A stretch of 64,000 bases of DNA from Desulfovibrio fairfieldensis (GTDB lineage Bacteria > Desulfobacterota > Desulfovibrionia > Desulfovibrionales > Desulfovibrionaceae). Shown here one piece after another: positions 60,870 to 64,000 of the stretch. The position numbers were made by a program, and so were the translations under genes. The first letter of the stretch is position 1. The number at the start of each line of letters is the position of its first letter. The DNA lies in the NCBI RefSeq assembly GCF_001553605.1, contig NZ_CP014229.1:475001-539000 (forward strand). The letters run 5' to 3'. The notes below the pieces were generated by a model. That model did no database searches and was not told the DNA's origin. It saw only the letters and a program-made list of their open reading frames with translations.

Positions 60870-62498
60870 TCAGTCTGAAGTTCTGGCGCCGCGTGGACCG
60901 AGGACCAGCAGGACCAGACAGAGCAGGGCCGCTACGGGAAGCAGCCAGGGCGCGAGACGGTGGTAGAGGCTGGGCGCTGTGCTCAGTCCGGCGCGGGCCC
61001 AAAGGCTCTCGGCCCGAAACTGGCCGCCGCGCGCGGTCAGGCGTCCGCGCGGGTCCACCACCACGGAAATGCCGGTATTGGTGCCGCGCAGAATCCAACG
61101 GTTTTGTTCCAGGGCACGCAACACAGTCAGATAGAGATGCTGCCGCGATGCCGGAGTGTCCTCGAACCAGCCGTCGTTGCTGATGTCCACCAGAATATTG
61201 GCCCCGTCCGCCACGCGGGCCTGGGCAAGCCAAGGGAATATGCCTTCATAGCAGATGAGCATGCCCAGAGCAAGATTTTCGTAGCGCAGGGGCGCCACGG
61301 CTGTGCCCGTCTCATAGACGCCCACCCCTTGGAGCAGGGCTTCGAGAAAACCCCAGTTCAGCCAGCTCGGCAGATACTCGCCGAAGGGCACCAGATGTTC
61401 CTTGTCATAATGCCCGATGGTCGCGCCGTCCGGGCCCAGCAGGAAGGCCCGGTTAAAAATGGCGGGTTCCGCCCGGCCCGGCCGCCGCTCCACGCCGGGC
61501 GCGCCGAAAAGCAGAGGGCCGCGGGCCTCCAGGGCCATATCGCGTACCAGGGCGGCCAGGGCGGGCTTGGTTTCAAAAAAGAAGGGCAAAGCGGTTTCCG
61601 GCCAGATGATGAGCGGCTTTGCATCCCGGTCCGCAGCGGGCCGCGCGGCCAGACCCGCGCGGGTCAGCGCCAGATAAAGGTCCACGGTCTGCCGCTGGAA
61701 GGCGGGCAGCCATTTCCGGTTCTGGTCCACATTGCCTTCCACAAAAAGCACGGCCATGCTTTCCGGACCGGAGGGCTCGGCCCGGAACGGATGAGCGTCC
61801 AGCCTCCAGGCCCCGTAAGCGAGCAGCAGCACGGCCAGAGCCAGTCCCGTTGCCAAGCTCGTTGCCGGTCGGCGCGGACAAAAAGCCCGTGGCGCGGCTG
61901 CTTGGGGGATCAGGGGCAGGCTGAGCAGGCAGAGCAGGGCGGCCAATAGCCAGAGTCCGCCCAGGCCGTACGCGCCCACGACATCAGCGGCCTGGACCAG
62001 CACGGGCCAGACCGCCAGAGCTCCGGCCAGGGGCAGCCAGGGAAAGCCCAGCGCCAGGGCGTAGACAGCTTCCAGCAGATACCAGAGCAGGGCCAGCGCC
62101 AGGGCCAGCAGCATCGGCGGCCGGGCGCGCAGAATTTGCGCGGCCAGGGAGAACAGGCCGCCCGCGCTGGCAAGGCAGGCCGCGATGAACAGGGCGCAGG
62201 GCACAGCCAAAGGCCAGGGCAGGCCGCCCACATTGTGCACGGGCAGGGCCAGCCAGTACAGTGCCGCCGTGCCGCCCGCCAGGCTGACCAGCCAGCCCCG
62301 GCGCAACGCGGCCATGCGGCCGGGCGCGCGCAGGCCCAACAGGGCCAGGGCCACGGGCCAGAGCAGGACCAAGGGCGGCAGGCTCAGAAAATCATTGGGA
62401 AAGCCCAGCCAGAGCGCCAGAGCGCCTGCCAGGCCCAGGAGCAGGTCCGGACGCAGGCTTCGGAACGGCGGCTGTCCGCCCGCGCGCGCCGTGTTCAT
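60870..62498 (-). CDS. lnt: Apolipoprotein N-acyltransferase
   Basis: A 542-residue inner-membrane enzyme adding the third acyl chain to lipoproteins. The N-terminal half holds about six to eight helices. The nitrilase-like periplasmic domain has catalytic Glu in IIWPETALPFF, Lys in HYDKEHLVPFGEYLP and Cys in LGMLICYEGIFPWL. VDISNDGWFEDTPASRQH and LRGTNTGISVVVDPRGR are conserved. Its ATG overlaps the corC stop by four bases. A final helix lies near residue 515. Confidence 0.95.
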   Translation of the reverse strand: MNTARAGGQPPFRSLRPDLLLGLAGALALWLGFPNDFLSLPPLVLLWPVALALLGLRAPGRMAALRRGWLVSLAGGTAALYWLALPVHNVGGLPWPLAVPCALFIAACLASAGGLFSLAAQILRARPPMLLALALALLWYLLEAVYALALGFPWLPLAGALAVWPVLVQAADVVGAYGLGGLWLLAALLCLLSLPLIPQAAAPRAFCPRRPATSLATGLALAVLLLAYGAWRLDAHPFRAEPSGPESMAVLFVEGNVDQNRKWLPAFQRQTVDLYLALTRAGLAARPAADRDAKPLIIWPETALPFFFETKPALAALVRDMALEARGPLLFGAPGVERRPGRAEPAIFNRAFLLGPDGATIGHYDKEHLVPFGEYLPSWLNWGFLEALLQGVGVYETGTAVAPLRYENLALGMLICYEGIFPWLAQARVADGANILVDISNDGWFEDTPASRQHLYLTVLRALEQNRWILRGTNTGISVVVDPRGRLTARGGQFRAESLWARAGLSTAPSLYHRLAPWLLPVAALLCLVLLVLGPRGARTSD

Positions 62499-63373
62499 GC
62501 TCCGGCATTGTTCCCGGCTTCGTCCAAAGCCTGCGCCGCCTTGTCGGCGGGTTCCATGCGCAGGCGACGGATCAGCTTCTTGTCGGCGTCCAGCACCGTA
62601 AAGGCCCAGCCGTGCAGGTTGAAAACCTCGCCGGGGCCGGGCACATGGCCGGCCTCCATGCTCAGATAGCCGCCGATGGTGTCCACCTCGTCGGAAACCA
62701 GTTCAACGCCCAGTTCCTCCAGATCCTCCAGCAGGGCGCGGCCCGTGAGCTCATAGACATTGTCGCCCAGGGGGCGGATGTCCTCCTGGCGGGGGGTGTC
62801 GTGCTCATCCTCAATGTCGCCCACGATTTCCTCCAGCACATCCTCAATGGTGATCAGGCCGGAGGTGCCGCCGTATTCGTCCAGGGCGATGGCGATATGC
62901 TGCTTGCGGGCGCGGAATTCCTGCAGAAGCGCGCGGATGGGCTTGGTTTCCGGCACGAAAAAGGGCTCGCGCATGACCTGGGCCACCGGGGGATGCTTTC
63001 CGGCCGGTTCGATGAGGCAACGCAGGAGATCCTTGGCGTGCAGAATGCCCACCATGTTGTCGCGGGTGTCTTTGTACACGGGAATGCGGGAATGTCCGGA
63101 ATCCACGATGACGCGGGCCACTTCGGGCAGGGGCATGTCGTCGGGCACGCAGTCGATATCGGTGCGGGGGATCATGGTGTCCTGCACCTGAAGATCGTTG
63201 AAGCGCAGGATGCCCAGCAGCATGGACTCCTCGTCCGGTTCCACCTCGCCGTCGGCTCTGGCTTCAAGAATGGCTTTTTCCAGGGATTCTTCGTCGTCGT
63301 GCCCGAAAAATCTGCCCAGGCGCGACCAGATGGTACTATGACCGTCGGAGCCTCCGTCCAAAATAACCTCCAT
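62495..63373 (-). CDS. CorC/HlyC-family CBS-domain protein
   Basis: A 292-residue cytoplasmic protein. Two CBS domains (MIPRTDIDCVPDDMPLPEVARVIVDSGHSRIPVYKD, then VMREPFFVPETKPIRALLQEFRARKQHIAIALDEYGGTSGLITIEDVLEEIVGDIEDEHD, given here as landmarks of the family in segments) precede the CorC C-terminal domain (IGGYLSMEAGHVPGPGE). Confidence 0.3.
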   Translation of the reverse strand: MEVILDGGSDGHSTIWSRLGRFFGHDDEESLEKAILEARADGEVEPDEESMLLGILRFNDLQVQDTMIPRTDIDCVPDDMPLPEVARVIVDSGHSRIPVYKDTRDNMVGILHAKDLLRCLIEPAGKHPPVAQVMREPFFVPETKPIRALLQEFRARKQHIAIALDEYGGTSGLITIEDVLEEIVGDIEDEHDTPRQEDIRPLGDNVYELTGRALLEDLEELGVELVSDEVDTIGGYLSMEAGHVPGPGEVFNLHGWAFTVLDADKKLIRRLRMEPADKAAQALDEAGNNAGA

Positions 63374-63537
63374 GTTTGGGCGCGGATCTGCGGAGTCCGG
63401 TTCCGGGGCCGTGCCTCCTGCCGCGAAGCGGCGTAACCACAGCAAAAACCGCGCTTTTTGCTATGCGAGCTTCACGCCGAACCCACAGGTGAGGCGTGAC
63501 ATCGTGAACAAGCTGAAAGCTGCTAAAATGAAGTTTT

Positions 63538-63665
63538 AGAGCGTGTTGATATTGAAAATACCTCAACGCTCTGTGCGGATTTTCCGTGAAAATCCGCACC
63601 GCGAAATTATCGCAAGGCGAATTTACTTCGCCGTTAAGCGATACTTTCAGGCGCAACATGCTCTA
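63538..63665. repeat. R2 copy 4: cloverleaf-forming repeat with compensatory change
   Basis: The closing stem is AGAGCGTGTTG with CAACATGCTCT: both strands changed relative to copies 1 and 2, keeping the pair. Middle arm GTGCGGATTTT-CCGTG-AAAATCCGCAC is perfect. Confidence 0.88.
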
Positions 63666-63693
63666 ACTGCTACATGGTACTGGAAAACAGTTC

Positions 63694-64000
63694 CTAGAGC
63701 AGTTTGCGCTGTTCCATATCCATGCGCATGACCCACTGGGTGATCGGCCCCACGCCCCGTGATGTGGAGCTGTGAAACCAGTGGATTTCGGACTTGCCCT
63801 GTTCCAGCACGGCCCAGTTGGTGAACTCCACCCCCAGAATCAGAGCGGGCGAGGGAGCCTCGGTCGTGCGGGTGTTGATCACCTCGCAGGTGCACCAGAA
63901 AGTAATAAGCTTCTCGCCCTTTTTGTCCATGGCATAAATGACGAGACAGAGTAGCTGTGAACCTTTGTCCAGGTCAACAGGCCGGGTTTCCGGGTCTTCC
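63694..64000 (-). CDS. Protein of unknown family, 5' end beyond the window (PilZ-like?)
   Basis: The frame is open from the window edge to a TAG at 63696-63694, giving 101 C-terminal residues. LCLVIYAMDKKGEKLITFW, CEVINTRTTEAPSPALILGV and EFTNWAVLEQGKSEIHWF alternate as beta strands, and the end is ITQWVMRMDMEQRKLL. The VEF-type strand after a VIN strand faintly resembles PilZ domains, but the N-terminal RxxxR motif would be outside. A shorter start at 63930 is possible but the longer open frame favours a larger gene. Confidence 0.55.
   Translation of the reverse strand, partial: EDPETRPVDLDKGSQLLCLVIYAMDKKGEKLITFWCTCEVINTRTTEAPSPALILGVEFTNWAVLEQGKSEIHWFHSSTSRGVGPITQWVMRMDMEQRKLL

Overview
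The window is a 64 kb piece of a GC-rich Gram-negative chromosome that most resembles a gut-type Desulfovibrio or close relative (Desulfovibrionales). The evidence is rubrerythrin, a Desulfovibrio-type homotrimeric porin, DUF362, DUF4079 and DUF3467 proteins, a large type V autotransporter, an RF2 gene with its programmed frameshift, and a Pst/Pho locus. Species cannot be fixed from this sequence alone.

Layout. Positions 1-9065 carry chromosomal genes: a YgjP-like metallopeptidase end, an FlxA-like protein, rubrerythrin, a DUF4079 membrane protein, DUF3467 plus an OmpH-like lipoprotein, and a 1398-residue autotransporter. Its promoter region is bracketed by two inverted copies of a 15-bp palindromic site, and a tyrosine recombinase gene lies next door. 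Positions about 9100-31254 are a prophage with a BPP-1/T7-like podovirus plan. Read on the minus strand it has an S24-type repressor (divergent), a Mor-like activator, endolysin and holin, terminase, portal, Bbp19-like protein, scaffold, capsid, Bbp16-like cement protein, tail tube proteins, tail fibre, internal virion proteins and integrase. No DNA replication genes are visible in it.

Positions 31412-39464 carry exported redox or hydrolase proteins (Tat flavodoxin, CMD-family protein, Tat DUF362 protein, MBL hydrolase), a ManC-type enzyme, a dicarboxylate symporter and an unknown small protein. Positions 39558-40555 hold a toxin-antitoxin locus: the toxin has a one-base frameshift in a G run, and a second antitoxin copy beside it has decayed. 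Four tRNA genes follow (Gly, Cys, Gly, Gly on the minus strand). After them come paaK, the rsfS-gpmI-zinc ribbon operon, the porin and an alanine/sodium symporter. Next is a divergent phosphate locus, with pstS-pstC-pstA on the minus strand and phoB-phoR-pstB-phoU on the plus strand, and a Pho box facing each way. The right end carries dapA, an HU gene and a minus-strand run of corC, lnt, prfB, a degenerate GGDEF protein and flhG.

The most unusual property is the density of structured intergenic repeats. Family R1 (about 10 copies, 105-151 bp) forms long hairpins whose terminal stems differ between copies but pair within each copy. Family R2 (4 copies, about 128 bp) can fold into a three-arm cloverleaf closed by a TAGAGC/GCTCTA stem. 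R3 (short TAGAGC hairpins) and R4 (GC-rich composites with a GACAGCAGCGATA-like motif) are also frequent. Several genes have their stop codon inside the base of such a stem. The two best candidates for an undescribed system are the possible invertible promoter of the autotransporter and these repeat families.
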